The position numbers and the translations under genes were made by a program. Below are positions 10,693 through 24,582 of a stretch of 64,000 nucleotides of DNA, in pieces (positions within the stretch are counted from its first letter, which is position 1; each line of letters starts with the position of its first letter). The notes below the pieces were generated by a model that saw only the letters and a list, made by a program, of their open reading frames with translations, was not told the DNA's origin and made no database searches. Source of the DNA: Utricularia gibba (Eukaryota; Streptophyta; Magnoliopsida; Lamiales; Lentibulariaceae); contig CM007991.1 of assembly GCA_002189035.1 (NCBI GenBank), forward strand, positions 3,596,001 through 3,660,000, read 5' to 3'.

Positions 10693-13206
10693 TCAAGAAT
10701 GTGGAGTTCTTCGAGAATAAAACAACACCATCACGAAGTCCCTTGCTGATGAGCCGATTGCTGCGGACAGGTTCCCAGGTGCCGCTGTCCGGAGCCAGTG
10801 ATCAAGAAGTTTATCGAGAGTCAGGGTGGGAACCACTGTCTGCCCCATGCATTTGATCTCAACCTGGAAAAAAAACCATCTTGTTAAGCCGCAGTATTCA
10901 GTGCTGGTGAAAGTCTTGGACTTGCATGGAGCTACCTCCTCGTAGTTCGATAGATCTAACTTTGTGCTGACGTACTTCTGAATCAAGGAAACTGGCATAC
11001 TTCCATCCCTGTGTTATGTTGCATGGGAAAAAATGTTAGCAAAATATTGATTCAGCCATGCAGCAAAGTCTCTTGTTCCGGTTCTGCATGAACTGGGACC
11101 AAGAGCTTTGATTCTCACAGGCAGCATCATCTAACAAAAATTTCAGAAATAGAATTCCATACTTCATGTGCATGTCTTACTTTATTCTCAAGTAACTCGA
11201 GGAAATCTGAGGGAGGGGTGGTGTATCTGCTGAACTGAGAATACTTCCAAGGAAAATGAGAAAAAAAAAATGAACAGCCATAATTTGATCTTTGGATCAC
11301 GGTTGCTTGTAAAAATAAGGGCAGAAACTTACTGGGACTCAGCGATCAATGAGAACCAAATTGGATGGATTCTGAGGTCAGGTTTTGACCTGGAAGCATC
11401 AAGCACAACCTGTGGTGGGAACTCGAACTCCCCAGATTTTCGTGCTTTCTTCTGGCGAACTTTCTGCAGTTTCTTAGGCCTTTCTGTATCTGGAATGGTA
11501 TGATCACTGTGATTCTTCTCATCCTGAACTTTGGATTTCTGTTTCATCTCTTTATTTTTGGCTTTTCCAAGAGCCCCTTCATTATCTGGAGAATGCAAAG
11601 TTTCTGTTTTGGGGATAGGTTCTTGAACGATAGACTTGGAAGACTTGCTTCTGCTGGCAGCTTCAACCAAGAAATTTAACGGTTTCCAAAGATCAACCTT
11701 CCCTTCCAATGCCTCAGAACCATTCCCCTTCTTTATATCACCATTAGGAACATTAGAAAGCTCACTGGAAACAGAGCCCTACAACAATAATAAGATTAGA
11801 CATGGAATTTACTACACTGATGGGAATCTATGGAGTTCGGAAGCACATTTTCTCATGCTAACAAGATATACAATCCATCATCTTACCTGTCTAGTGTTTA
11901 GAGTAGATTTGTTAGCCATTTCTGGTGAGCTTGAACTCTCAAATTGTTCCTCTGCGGACTCCTCTTCATTCTTAACTGGTTTCTCGTTTGTAATGGATGA
12001 ACCTTTAGATGTTTTTCTTGCAACAGACTTTGATCTCCTACCCGTCATCCCAGAATAAGCTGATACTCTGGGAGTGCTAACTACTAATGACGAAAGAGAT
12101 CTTTCCTTTCTCTTGGCAGGTACTGAAACCGGAGCCACAATTTCGGGAGGTTTCATCTTTATCCTCTTGGAAGGGAATATTTTCGACCTCAAATCTTGCA
12201 AATTATGATCCGCCCTGTCAAGAACCACAGCACCAGTCTCAGATCCGCCGTTCTAGCGAGTTTCAGGGAATAACAGCAGGACCATCATCCCCATCAACAT
12301 CTTACAGAGAAAAATTTTGAGAAACCAGTTTGTCTTAAGGAATCAAGTTTGTAAAATTATCATTTGAATTGAAGTTCACTGCAGAGTTCATTCCAACATC
12401 AATATCATCAACAACATCCATTTCCAGTTCTAATTTCAACACAAGAGTAGAACACCATATGAAAACCATGGATACAGACTCTATCGAAACTGAGCACTTT
12501 GGCTCAGGGTGAGAGATGTGGAAAAAGAGTGACGAAGGAACTCCATTGAAGAGAAAGAATCTAAAACACCTTACCTCAACTTTTCAAGTGGTACACAACC
12601 CAGGTCTATGTTGCATATTGGACAGCGCTCCATTTCCTCATCAGACAGCTTCTTGTATATGCATTTCCTGCAGACTATCAAAACACCCAAAACAAAAATA
12701 ATGTACAAGGCTTACAAAACTTCCATACCAATTTCCAACAACTAAGTTCTTCAAAAGATCGATGATTTCATTGAGAATGGAAAATAATTTAAAATTACGC
12801 AGTTATTTCAACAGCGAATCTTATGATAAACCCCACGAACTTCGTCAGAGCGCATAAAAGAGCAGCAAAAATTAGGACTTTCATTGGTTAAACGTAAAGG
12901 AAACATGTAACCAGATGAAATCCATGTCAACAGCACCAAATTCAAGCAAGAAAATTGTCGACTGAGCAAAACATAGGAGACACTCACGAGAACTCATGCG
13001 AAGGTATATCAAAAAACAAAGCCACAGCGCATCATTGACAAACCATAGAAACGAAAAGGAAACTGCACAAGCATATCGCAGAAGCACCCACATGTGTGGA
13101 GACATTCGATGACAGTAGTCGCGTCGCGGAAAAGCTTGTGGCAGAGTGGGCAAGTCATGCAAGGTGAAACAGTCTCCCGCTTCACCATCACCACCTGATG
13201 CGACAT
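10693..13206 (-). CDS. DRIP: DRIP-type RING E3 ubiquitin ligase (PRC1 RING homolog)
   Basis: Seven exons join in phase: 13206-13092, 12674-12575, 12214-11887, 11778-11333, 11234-11181, 11008-10936, 10863-10693, giving 428 residues. The N-terminal RING-HC finger (residues about 19-57) has CPLC, CLHTFC, RKC and CPIC, followed by the GCVPLEKLRADHNLQDLRSKIFP segment typical of DRIP1/2. A basic, Ser/Lys-rich middle follows. The C-terminal ubiquitin-like RAWUL domain starts near LPQISSSYLRIKDGSMPVS and ends at FVMVLFYSRR. DRIP1/2 ubiquitinate DREB2A and damp drought responses in the nucleus. The small fifth exon (54 nt) was placed by phase and the conserved LPQI motif. No frame damage is seen. Confidence 0.93.
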
Positions 13207-15266
13207 CCTCAGCCAAATTTACACCCAAATCACCAAAACGCACCGATTTGCCCGAACCCCACGTATCTTAATCTGTGCATGCCGATACCAACGCATGACG
13301 AATGGGTTTCACGTTCATTCCTCACAGCTCTGATGTATCTACATCAACCCAACAAAAAAGAATCCGAAAATTTGCGGAATCAAAGATATTCACCAGCAAA
13401 CACGGACACCCAAACACACCCCAAGAAAGGTGAATGCCAGATGGAAAAACCAGATAGTATTCGCGAACCTACAAATCTGGAAAGGAGAGATCGGAGACAA
13501 GGAAAAAACTGGAGTACGGTGAGGCAGATGGGCCTTCGTGAATGATCCCCGGTTGTGATTGCCTGGGTGTTTTGCGTGCTTGTGGGCATGTGGGTTTCGG
13601 AGTCCTCGAGTTGAAATCGGGAGAATGAAAGAGAGAAGAGAGAGAGGAGATAGCTATCCGCATACACACCAAATAAAACGAATATTTTATTAAAATATTC
13701 CCCATTTACCATAACTCTTCTCAAACACAAACTTTCTGCAGTTCTGGACTTCCTCATTATCACCATCAACCAAAGTTCTCCGATGACCGATACCCTGAAA
13801 TGCCACCCGCCTCCGGTCAGCAACATTACAGCATATCTATCCTTATAACCAATGACGCCGCCGCCAAAACGCCAGAACTTGAAGATTACATTCTTCATGC
13901 GGCGGTTCACTCAGAACAGGCTTGTTGCACCTGGTGCAAATCCACACCGGAAAAATATTACAATTCCGGGAGCATGCTTTTCCTCCATTGTCCAGACGTG
14001 GCACTCTGTGGCAGAGAGCGGCAAGTTGCTGGGGAATCTCCCTCCCCCAAGAGAACCCTTCCAAAGCTTTCGCTCTTCCTTTGAAGTCAGGCTATGGAAT
14101 CTACGGTATTCCCTTCCTGGAAGCATCGGAATAAAGGATTCCGCCATACCCAACCTTGCCTTCACCGCATCTTTTTATCAAGTCCACCACTGTGCCATGT
14201 ACTATTGGTTAAGCACCATCTCCGAGATTGCTTGTATTAATTAATTTCCAAGACACTAATAAATGGGCATGTTGCTTTTCCGTACACAAAATGTATTAAT
14301 TTCCAAACGGGGGTTTGGATGGTTAGAACGCAATTCAAATCGTAATTAAATTATTTAATAAAGTTTATCATATACAATATGGATAATAATAATGTTCTCG
14401 TGTAATTGTTGAAACTAGGTAAATTGACTACTCATGTTTTCGATTTTTAAACTTTTCAAACTCGAATCAATTTACAAACTAAATCGTAAATCATGGTTTA
14501 ATTGTAATTGAATTACGATTCAGCTCAATTTCAATTTGCTAGGTGGATGTTCCTTCCTGTTAATTAATAAATGTTTTAAATTACTCAGAATTAGAGATAA
14601 TTTGTAACTGTTTTTTTTTATTTTTTAATGAACAACCTCTTGACTGCTCACGCTGCCGGTGGATTCCCCCAAACTGGACCTACTACTTGGGCCTTAAAAA
14701 TACCAACTTTTGGCCCAATAGTTTTAATTGAGCCCCAGGAGGAAAGCACATGGACATCAAGGGCAGGGAGATTTGTTGGGTTGGCCCGGAAACCAGCGCA
14801 TTTATCAGCTGGCCCACAACCATACACAGAAAATGCAACAAGCAATAACAATGGAATGGATGCGGTCAGCTCATTGAAGAAAAAAGAAATGTTGGGTTTT
14901 TTTAAAAAATACCCACTGTATTTTTACTACCCCAAGCTCAAAGAGTGTCGGTATTGTGGAGTGAATGTAGTTGTTTGATAAGAAAGTATAGAAAATATAT
15001 ATTTAATTTTACATATATATCATTGTTTGATTGATGAATATATGTATATCGATCTTGTATTGCCATATAATTGATATACTTATTTTTTGATTATATAGAT
15101 ACTATATAAATGGATGGGACTACCTATTTATATATATATATCATTCATATATTCAAACTTCTATTTTTATATATTAAACGTTATTGACAATTAAGTATAT
15201 ACATACTTAATTATACTATATTTAAACATATTAATATCTTATTATCAAAAGATCTTTAAAAGTTAT
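13207..15266. other. DRIP upstream region and AT-rich spacer
   Basis: 13210-13700 is probably DRIP promoter and 5' UTR; a GA-rich run sits near 13625-13650. From 13843 to 14165 on the minus strand short frames include a Cys-rich stretch (ICTRCNKPVL) that I cannot assign. From 14250 on the DNA is AT-rich with weak foldback sequence near 14330-14540 and no gene. Confidence 0.35.
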
Positions 15267-15443
15267 TATTATCACATATGAAAGTCTTTTTTGTCCAGAA
15301 TCAACATCTAAAAAAACAATATCATATATGAAAATTTGATATCTTTTTATCAAGATTCAATGTTTAAAACTAATAATATCATGCATGAATATTTGATTCT
15401 TCTTTGTAAAGATTCAGTGTCTAAATCATGAAGATTCAGTGTC
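15267..15443. repeat. Degenerate tandem repeat, unit about 50-56 bp
   Basis: Three diverged copies start at about 15267, 15319 and 15375. Each begins ATATCA..(T/C)ATGAA, passes through a T-rich centre, and ends with a variant of AGATTCA(A/G)TGT(T/C)TAAA. A partial fourth copy ends at about 15443. Confidence 0.6.
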
Positions 15444-17357
15444 ACTAGTTTACATAATCTCATTACTGCTTGCCTTTCCTCCCACTCTCCAACACTCCTT
15501 TGACACCAATACCCCTCGGTAGCTTAAACTACGAATATATTAGAAAATTGATCATCCAATATGAACTATGTAAAAAAAAATTAGCCACCATCAATAAACA
15601 AATTTGATTGAATGTTTAGATAGAAGGGAAAGATGGTCAGTTTAGTAAATAACCCTCTAAATCACTTTCGTACATCTTTTTGTTCATAGGCTCTACCAGC
15701 ACCTCTCGTATTTTTCTTATGTAATCCTATGAAACGTAAAATGTGACATTCATGACGCATTACCAGACGAAAAAAAAAAAATACTTAGATTACTACGTGT
15801 CCTGTTGGTACGTGTATTAATGGTTGACAAATTATTTTATATTAAAATAATATTTTAAAAAGGATAAGATAAGGCGATGCGATGGGCCCCATCAAGATGG
15901 GCCTGAAGTCCATCTCACGTGCGGCCTGGCCCATCCAATTTAATGCCGCGCCCGCGCCGCACGTGTGGGGCTGGCTAGTTAAACAGAACACATCCGTTAC
16001 CAGAGCGTGCGAATGTGCGCAGAGTTTCTTTTTTTTTTCTCCTTTTTTTTATATTGTTGACTGGTTACCAGCGGGCAAAGGGGGCGTCGTGATCAAGCAA
16101 GATGCGCGATCTTCAAATGGGTTGGCTCAAATGTTCACATATAACGTCCCCATCCCCTTCCCCATCACACACCAATGCGATATCTCGATTTGCACAGCAT
16201 GTCACATCCCCTTCGTCCCCACGATCCCCCCCCACCCATCTCAGTACAGCCTCACGCCACAGCCGTACACTCCATCGGAAAGCGGGGAGAAGCGATGTGG
16301 GATGAGGGGTTCCAGTCTGCTACCAGTGTATCAGAACCAAATAAAGTTGCTGATGCGGGAGTAAAGGAGGAGGAGGGTTTGCGGGTGGGTGGTCCTAACC
16401 CTAGTGGACAAAAATGAGTTGGCTCGCGTGTGACGGGGCGCTCGGGTTCAATCAATGCAATGAGCTGGGAGATTTGGAAAGGAAAAGGTACAATTTTGCT
16501 GGTCCCCATGTTGGATTCTTGTCTTGGGGCAATAATGCCGAGTCCTGCGCAGCACTCGGTGTGCAGATAGGGTTAGGGTTAGGGTTAGGTCCATGGGAGC
16601 GAAGGGAGCTGGGGAACTGCTACCTGTTGCTGTTCGTTGGAGGAGACGGAGGAGCAATGTCCGGTCATCCATGCTGCTAGATTCACTGTGTGTGGTCTTT
16701 CAGGCAGCCCTAGCAATGGTGACATCAATTCCAGGGCTACCTACCCTGGTCTGCGATGGGCCCCGGAGCCCTCGTGCCTCCTGAATGCAGTTCTTACCAA
16801 ACGGAGGCTCTCGGGCCCCCGTCACATGCTTCGTCTTGCCGGCCTTCATCGGAATCCGCGCAGTCACTAAACAAATCGTAGGTTCTTTACTGTGCCACCT
16901 GTCATGTTACTGTTGGTTGCCTGCCCGATATCGAAATCTTTTATTTACTTATTTTTTCAAATGTTAAAATACTATATTGAATTAAATTTGTATTGAATAG
17001 GAATAAATAAATCACGATTTAATATAATTTAATCTCAATTTGATGCTTCTTTTTATAAATTGTAAAAAAAACGAATGATTTTTTTGTAATTTAAATTGTT
17101 AGGGGATTATTATTTTTTGTTCTAACAATAACGATACAAATAATATATGAAAATTTATTTCCAAAACGCCATTAAATCCATCTTAGAAGAAAATGAACAT
17201 ATTTCAAGTTTCATTATTTTTTGAGTCAAAAATTACTTTATTTTTAGTATTTTAAAAATAATTTAAATATTATAAATTGAATTATCCTAACAAATATTTC
17301 AAATCACGAATCTATACATAGGCACCAATATATACTAGCAGTTTACTGAAGTGTTTA
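15444..17357. other. Intergenic region with a GC-rich island at 15.9-16.9 kb
   Basis: 15444-15870 is AT-rich. 15880-16900 is GC-rich and holds two CACGTG-type boxes near 15917-15965 and a run of three TTAGGG units at 16568-16589. Open frames on both strands overlap here, but none has recognisable features. It could be a non-coding transcript or a decayed gene. 16930-17357 is AT-rich. Confidence 0.35.
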
Positions 17358-17688
17358 GAATTAAAGTTATGTTCTAGAAAATTTGTATCACCTATTTTTA
17401 CTTTTATAAAGTTAAAAATATTTTTAATTAAGAACACTACCTATTTTTACTTTTATTTTTTCCTAAAATATTTTTGGTATTACACTTCAAAAATTATTTT
17501 TAAAAAATTAGGAAAAAACTACTTTTACATTCTATTTTTATTTTTCAATATAAATCCACAAGTTTTTTCATTATTTTCTAGAACACCCATTTTTTATTTC
17601 TACTTTTGTAAATTATTTATACTTCTAATTTTTACTTTTTTAAAAACAAAAATAGATTCTACGAATTTTCTAGAACACACCTTAATTT
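17358..17688. mobile_element. MITE-like foldback element
   Basis: Terminal inverted repeats of roughly 50 bp face each other: GTTCTAGAAAATTTGTA near 17371 matches the reverse complement of the segment near 17661-17677 with one mismatch. Similarity continues inward through CTATTTTT(A/G)(C/T)TTTT. The interior is AT-rich and non-coding. The target-site duplication is not clear. Confidence 0.6.
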
Positions 17689-18017
17689 GGAGCGGTTTCT
17701 GTTTTTATTGAAATATTTTAGAAATATTATTATTATTATAAAATATTGGAAATTTGGAATGAATTATTATTAATTAGATTTTGAAAAAGCAATTAATAGA
17801 AGCATGTCCGGCATTTGAATAAGGGGGAGTTGGCAGTGGCCCAGTCGTGTTCCCCTCCGCAGTGAATCATGACTAAAGCCTGCCCTTTGCTTACCCGACA
17901 GTGATATCTGTCCGTAGAAAAAATGGTGCCCCACATCTGGACCGTTCGTTTCAATCCAGCAACGCGCTTTCTCTTCCCCACCCATCACCACCATGCCAGC
18001 GAATCTCCGCTGTACGA

Positions 18018-18080
18018 CGTTAACTCCCCACCTGACGCCGTCAACTCCCCACTTAACGCCGTTAACTCCCCCCGCACGTC
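18018..18080 (+). repeat. Three 21-bp promoter repeats upstream of Aux/IAA
   Basis: Three head-to-tail 21-bp units begin with CGT(T/C)AACTCCCC at 18018, 18039 and 18060. The block ends 30 bp before the TATA box of the Aux/IAA gene. The first two units differ at three positions; the third diverges in its second half. Confidence 0.75.
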
Positions 18081-18109
18081 CACTTTTATCCTCCATCCCC
18101 AGGCCCTTC

Positions 18110-18116
18110 TATATAT
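18110..18116 (+). promoter_or_regulatory. TATA box of the Aux/IAA gene
   Basis: TATATAT lies 62 bp upstream of the start codon, leaving room for a 5' UTR of about 30-35 bp. A TGTCGG-type auxin response element core (CCGACA on this strand) is at 17895-17900. Confidence 0.6.
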
Positions 18117-18177
18117 GCGGACCTCACCCCTTCACAATTTCTCTCATCCTTATCAGACAGTCGCAGCGATTGAGTCA

Positions 18178-18824
18178 ATGGATCTGAACATGGAAGCAAC
18201 AGAACTTCGATTGGGATTGCCGGGAGCCTCCTCCAGCAGCAAGAGATCTTCTGCTGGAATGGGAGGAAATCCAGTTCAGAAGTGAGTACAAGCCTCGCTA
18301 CAGAATTTCTTCTTTTCCGATGGTGGTTAGGGTTTTGATGAAATCTGGTTGTGATTTTACAGGCAGCAAGTTGTCGGTTGGCCGCCGGTGAGATCTTACC
18401 GGAAGAACACGCTTCTGAAAAAGGCGGATTCGTCGGAGAACGGCTCTGGAATGTTCGTGAAGGTGAGCATGGACGGCGCTCCCTATCTGAGAAAAATCGA
18501 TCTCAAGTGCTACAACAACTACGCCGATCTCCTCAAGGCCCTGCAAAACATGTTCAAATGCGATCTCGGTACGGCACCCCAACCACTAAGAACAAAAACA
18601 AAAGCTGAAGGAATCTTACGACGTTAGCTTTGGTGATTCCAGGTGTCTATTCCGAGAGAGAAGGGTACTCCGATTACGCGCCGACGTACGAGGACAAGGA
18701 CGGCGATTGGATGCTGGTGGGCGATGTTCCATGGGAAATGTTCATCACTTCCTGCCAGAGGATGCGAATCATGAGAGGCTCAGAAGCCAAGGGGCTGCCG
18801 GTTCAACAACTGTTCATCAAATAG
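18178..18824 (+). CDS. IAA: Aux/IAA auxin-signalling repressor
   Basis: Three exons join in phase: 18178-18281, 18363-18568, 18643-18824, giving 163 residues. Domain I is the EAR motif LRLGLPG (residues 10-16), which recruits TOPLESS. Domain II is [12 protein letters not shown] (residues 37-48), the degron bound by TIR1/AFB plus auxin. The PB1 domain (old III and IV) runs from [17 protein letters not shown] through [26 protein letters not shown] and ends at the [11 protein letters not shown] segment. All parts are intact, so this should be a normal short-lived nuclear repressor of ARF factors. The short length resembles the IAA1-4 type. The TATA box and promoter repeats lie just upstream. Confidence 0.95.
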
Positions 18825-20336
18825 ATGACTTCGCATGCTCCTGGTTCCACATCCATCCTCTTCCCTTCTCGTATTCCTCCGTAAGCTGCTGAACACGAGA
18901 ATGGAAGACGATGGTTGGCTGGGTTGCTCCACTGCTTACTGCACGCACCGTAGGAAGAAAGCTGAGGGTTTTGTTCATCTGTCGGCGGAGAATGGCATCC
19001 CATATGTTGATGTATATACCCCTCCATTTGTTATCTCTTCTGTGTTTCTTGAATCGCTGCTGGTTTCTAGAGACGACGACGTGCCTGCCTGTGTGTTCAC
19101 CATGAATTCAAGATCAACCCTTGGAAGCTCAAAATTCTAAAATGTGGGGAAAATATCAACAAATTTAGGTCAATCCAATATTTAAAAAATGAATTCCATT
19201 ATGGGTAAGATGTATTATATGATTTTTTTAAAAAAAATTATAGTTACATAATTATTTCTATTTATTTATAATAATTTACATTTCATAATAATGATTAATA
19301 ATTAATCAATTCAATTTAACTCATTGCAAAAGATTTAAATCGAGATTAAATTGTCAAACGGATTGAATATGTTTTAAAACAATTTCCATTCTCTTTCTAA
19401 TTATTTGTATAATTTAATGTAGTAATAATTTAGTGTAAAATAAAAAACTTCAGGTTATATAAAAGTATTATCATAAAATAAAATACTATAAATATAAAAT
19501 AATATTAAAATCCTATAATATATAAAACATAGAAAACGGATATTAGGTTTTAAAATTAGTAATGAAAGATAAGGTTGGACACAATCCAAAAATGAACGGC
19601 TGGGATTCAATCATGAATCCAACTTAGGATTGGATCAATCTGAGGACGTCCAACATGTGGGTATTACACAATAATATATGCAATCCACGTCACTATCCAG
19701 TGCAAATTTTTTGAATTATTTAATAATTTTTAAAAATACAAAATAAAATTTTATAATCATTTTTTTTACTACAACTATATAAATTTCACAAAATCATCCT
19801 GATTTTCGTGTTTTTTTAGTAGATTTCTTTTGTGACCGAATGCCACTGAAATAATGCGAATGATTTAAAATAAAATTATAAATTAACGTCTTCAAATATT
19901 GGACTATTGAGTAGTATTTTAAAATCGAATGTTAAGTTCAATTCAATCTCGAATTTTTGAATAAATCATAAAATGAACTTAATTTATTTAAACTATAATT
20001 TTATTTGCTAAATATCTTGAAATAACATTAATGAAGTGAAATACTGTTCATTATAAAAGAGATTAATTTAAATTCGTGGTTAAAAAGATGGGGTTCAATA
20101 AATTGTTAAAACATGGATGCTAAAAAGCTCCTTGTATTTGGGCGGGCCGGAAGTAGGCTCCATTTCCGGCCTGGATTGGATTTGGCAGAAATGGGCTTCG
20201 AGCTTTTGGGACGAAGCGGAAAGCGTGGTTTTGCGTCCAACGACGTGTACACATTTTTCTAGCAGTAGAATTGCTACGGGTTTGCTTCATTTTTAGAGTA
20301 GCTGATTAGCGTCGGAATCGTCCATCCGCCGGAAAA
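18825..20336. other. AT-rich spacer between Aux/IAA and NDUFV2
   Basis: Contains the IAA 3' UTR, then AT-rich DNA without a supported gene. The NDUFV2 promoter is in the last 200-300 bp; GGCCGG- and GGGC-containing sequence lies near 20140-20230. Confidence 0.4.
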
Positions 20337-22279
<1,943 letters not shown>

Positions 22280-23233
22280 AGCTTGGGAGGTGGTTTTAGA
22301 GCAGCAGATCTCTGCAATGAGAACTGGTTAATAAACAAAGACCGCCATTTGATTCTACTTGTTTTGGACACAAGGAAACAAGCACGCAACGATATTTGTT
22401 GTTGGGCTTTTGGATCTCGATAACGGGCCTCGTATTTGGATAGATTTCCGCTTTTTATTAGTGATGTTCATAAATCGAATACTATTCTAAAACTGAAATG
22501 ATTTAAGAATCGATAATATAAAAAGTTAAAGAAATTGATTATGAATTATTTGGATTCGGGTTTGAATTATTATGAATCGTTTATTTAAACCCAAACCGAT
22601 TATTTTTTTATTTTTATGTATATAATTTTTTAAGAATACTAATTATATGATGTATTGTATTTTTATGAACAAATACATATATTATTTAAAGTTTATAATA
22701 CAAATTTATCATTTATATATAAATAAAATTGAAATTTTAGATTATTAATGTTTCAAATCTAAAATATAAATGAATAATTTTATAATATACTGTTATTTGT
22801 AACCGGACCGAAATCAAATAAGAATCGGATCAAAATCGACTAAGAATCTAAATTGATGGTAAATCGATTAACCGAATATTTAATAGAATTCTGTTTTGAT
22901 TCTTACTCATACAGTCATACTGCACCAAACTCGATCCACTAATATCTCTAGTTTTTATTTTTCTGCCACGTCACCTAAATTCTTGAAATTCGGTATTAAA
23001 TTTAATATATTGAAAAAAATATTTTGATATAAAATATATGGATGGTATAAATATCTTTGAATTAATTCTCTAAAAATTATATAATTTTCAAATTAATTCT
23101 CTAAATCTGATTTCAAAATTCTCTAATCCCTTTATCAGCCGTGCACATAACGCAGTTTCATTGCACACGTAAGGCAAAGCATCCATTTTTTCTTTGATTT
23201 CGATTTATTTCTGAGAATTGGAAAAGGTTTGGC
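22280..23233. other. AT-rich spacer with decayed repeat-like sequence
   Basis: 22450-22920 has repeated short motifs of the type AATCG(A/G) and ACCGA typical of decayed plant MITEs, in both orientations, but no clear ends. The last 250 bp should contain the LIFEGUARD promoter. No gene seen. Confidence 0.35.
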
Positions 23234-24145
23234 ATGTGGGGTGGCTGGAAGTATGATCTGGAGAGCGGCGGAGCGGCGGCCGGGACAGTGTCTCTAGAAG
23301 GGCCGGATCTCCGTTGGTCGTTCATCAGGAAAGTGTATTCGATTCTAACGATTCAATTTCTTTTGACAATTGCCGTTGCCGCCGCCGTCGTCTACGTCCA
23401 TCCTGTTTCGCAGTTCATCGCCCACACCAAGGCTGGTTCAGCGGTTTTCTTCGTTATCATCATCATCCCGTTCATCTGTATGCTTTAATCCCTTTTGCTT
23501 TAACGCAGTTTTTCTCGAATTGCTCGTGGTTATCGTGTTCATGATATTTCACCCTTTTGTTTGATGGCTATCTGCACGCAGCTCTTCTCTTTCTGCGTCG
23601 CTATTATCAGAGTCACCCCATCAACTATCTTCTGCTTGCCCTTTTCACAATGTCCCTTGCATTTACTGTGGGCTTTGCATGTGCCTTCACCAAAGGTATA
23701 TATCTTCATCTTTCTCGAATTTGATTTCCTTAAACTGCTTGATCATCAGATTGGTATCTTTGAACCTTTCTCTATAGGAAAAGTGATCTTGGAGGCTGCA
23801 ATCTTAACAGCAGTAGTCACAATCAGCCTCACTTTGTACACATTTTGGGCAGCAAAAAGAGGCCAAGATTTCAGCTTTCTCAGGCCCTTCCTGTTTGCTT
23901 CTCTGTGTCTCCTCATAGTATTTTCCCTGATCCAGCTCTTCGTTCCCTTCGGAAGAACCGGTGTGATGATCTACGGCTGTATTGGGTCGCTAATCTTCGC
24001 CGGATACTTGGTATACGACACCGACAATCTGATCAAGCGGTACACATACGATGAATACATCTGGGCTTCGATTGTCCTCTACCTGGACATCCTCAATCTC
24101 TTCATGATGCTCCTGCAAGTTTTCACAGCTGCTGATGATGCTTAG
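23234..24145 (+). CDS. LFG: LIFEGUARD, Bax inhibitor-1 family membrane protein
   Basis: Three exons join in phase: 23234-23477, 23582-23695, 23778-24145, giving 241 residues. After a short polar N-terminus (LRWSFIRKVYSILTIQ, the conserved entry to the first membrane helix) there are about seven hydrophobic segments. Family marks are the HPINYLLLALFT loop, AAILTAVVTISLTLYTFWA, and the C-terminal DTDNLIKRYTYDEYIWASIVLYLDILNLF, whose paired Asp residues are the proposed pH-sensing pair of BI-1 proteins. These proteins sit in ER, Golgi or vacuolar membranes and limit calcium-linked cell death; plant LFG members affect powdery mildew susceptibility. Substrate or conductance cannot be read from sequence. 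Confidence 0.93.
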
Positions 24146-24339
24146 AACTCTCCCAGAATCGTATAATATAATTGTTTTTTTTTAAAAGATTCATCTCATT
24201 AATCGAAATAAATTGTTTCTGAATCTCACTTCAAGCGAAATGTCTCGAATTTGAACATGAAGAATGTCTGTTGAAGAGAAGAAGTCTTGGAGTTGGCCAT
24301 GAAGAACACCAGGTTTCTTCCGAACTTTAAAGCTGGCCT

Positions 24340-24436
24340 ATCATGGGCCAAACCTGTAAAAGGCCCGGAAATTAAAGTGGGCTTTTAGGCCCATTTCTGC
24401 ACTGAACATTAACATGACCATATCAACACGGCCCTA
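24340..24436 (+). promoter_or_regulatory. Site II boxes in the RPS24 promoter
   Basis: TGGGCC at 24344, AGGCCCG at 24361, TAGGCCCAT at 24386 and GGCCCTAGGG at 24431 lie 150-240 bp upstream of the RPS24 start. Clustered site II elements are the usual signature of plant cytosolic ribosomal protein promoters. Confidence 0.65.
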
Positions 24437-24582
24437 GGGCGAAATTGGCCGTAATTCAACGGAGGCAACGTACAGCAAAGCCGCAGCAGCCGGAGGCGGA
24501 GCAGAGTCTGCTTAAGGTGTATGTTTCTGCTTCATTGGTCATCGTTATTCACTGTGTGTTGATTTATTTCTTTTAGCAGAAA

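Noticed and set aside
14628-14978. 116-codon plus-strand frame
   Set aside because: Starts in an AT-rich tract, has no domain features, and ends in low-complexity sequence; likely chance.
15882-16417. Several overlapping frames in the 16-kb GC-rich island
   Set aside because: They overlap in different frames and strands, with no motif, no consistent splice pattern and no family resemblance.
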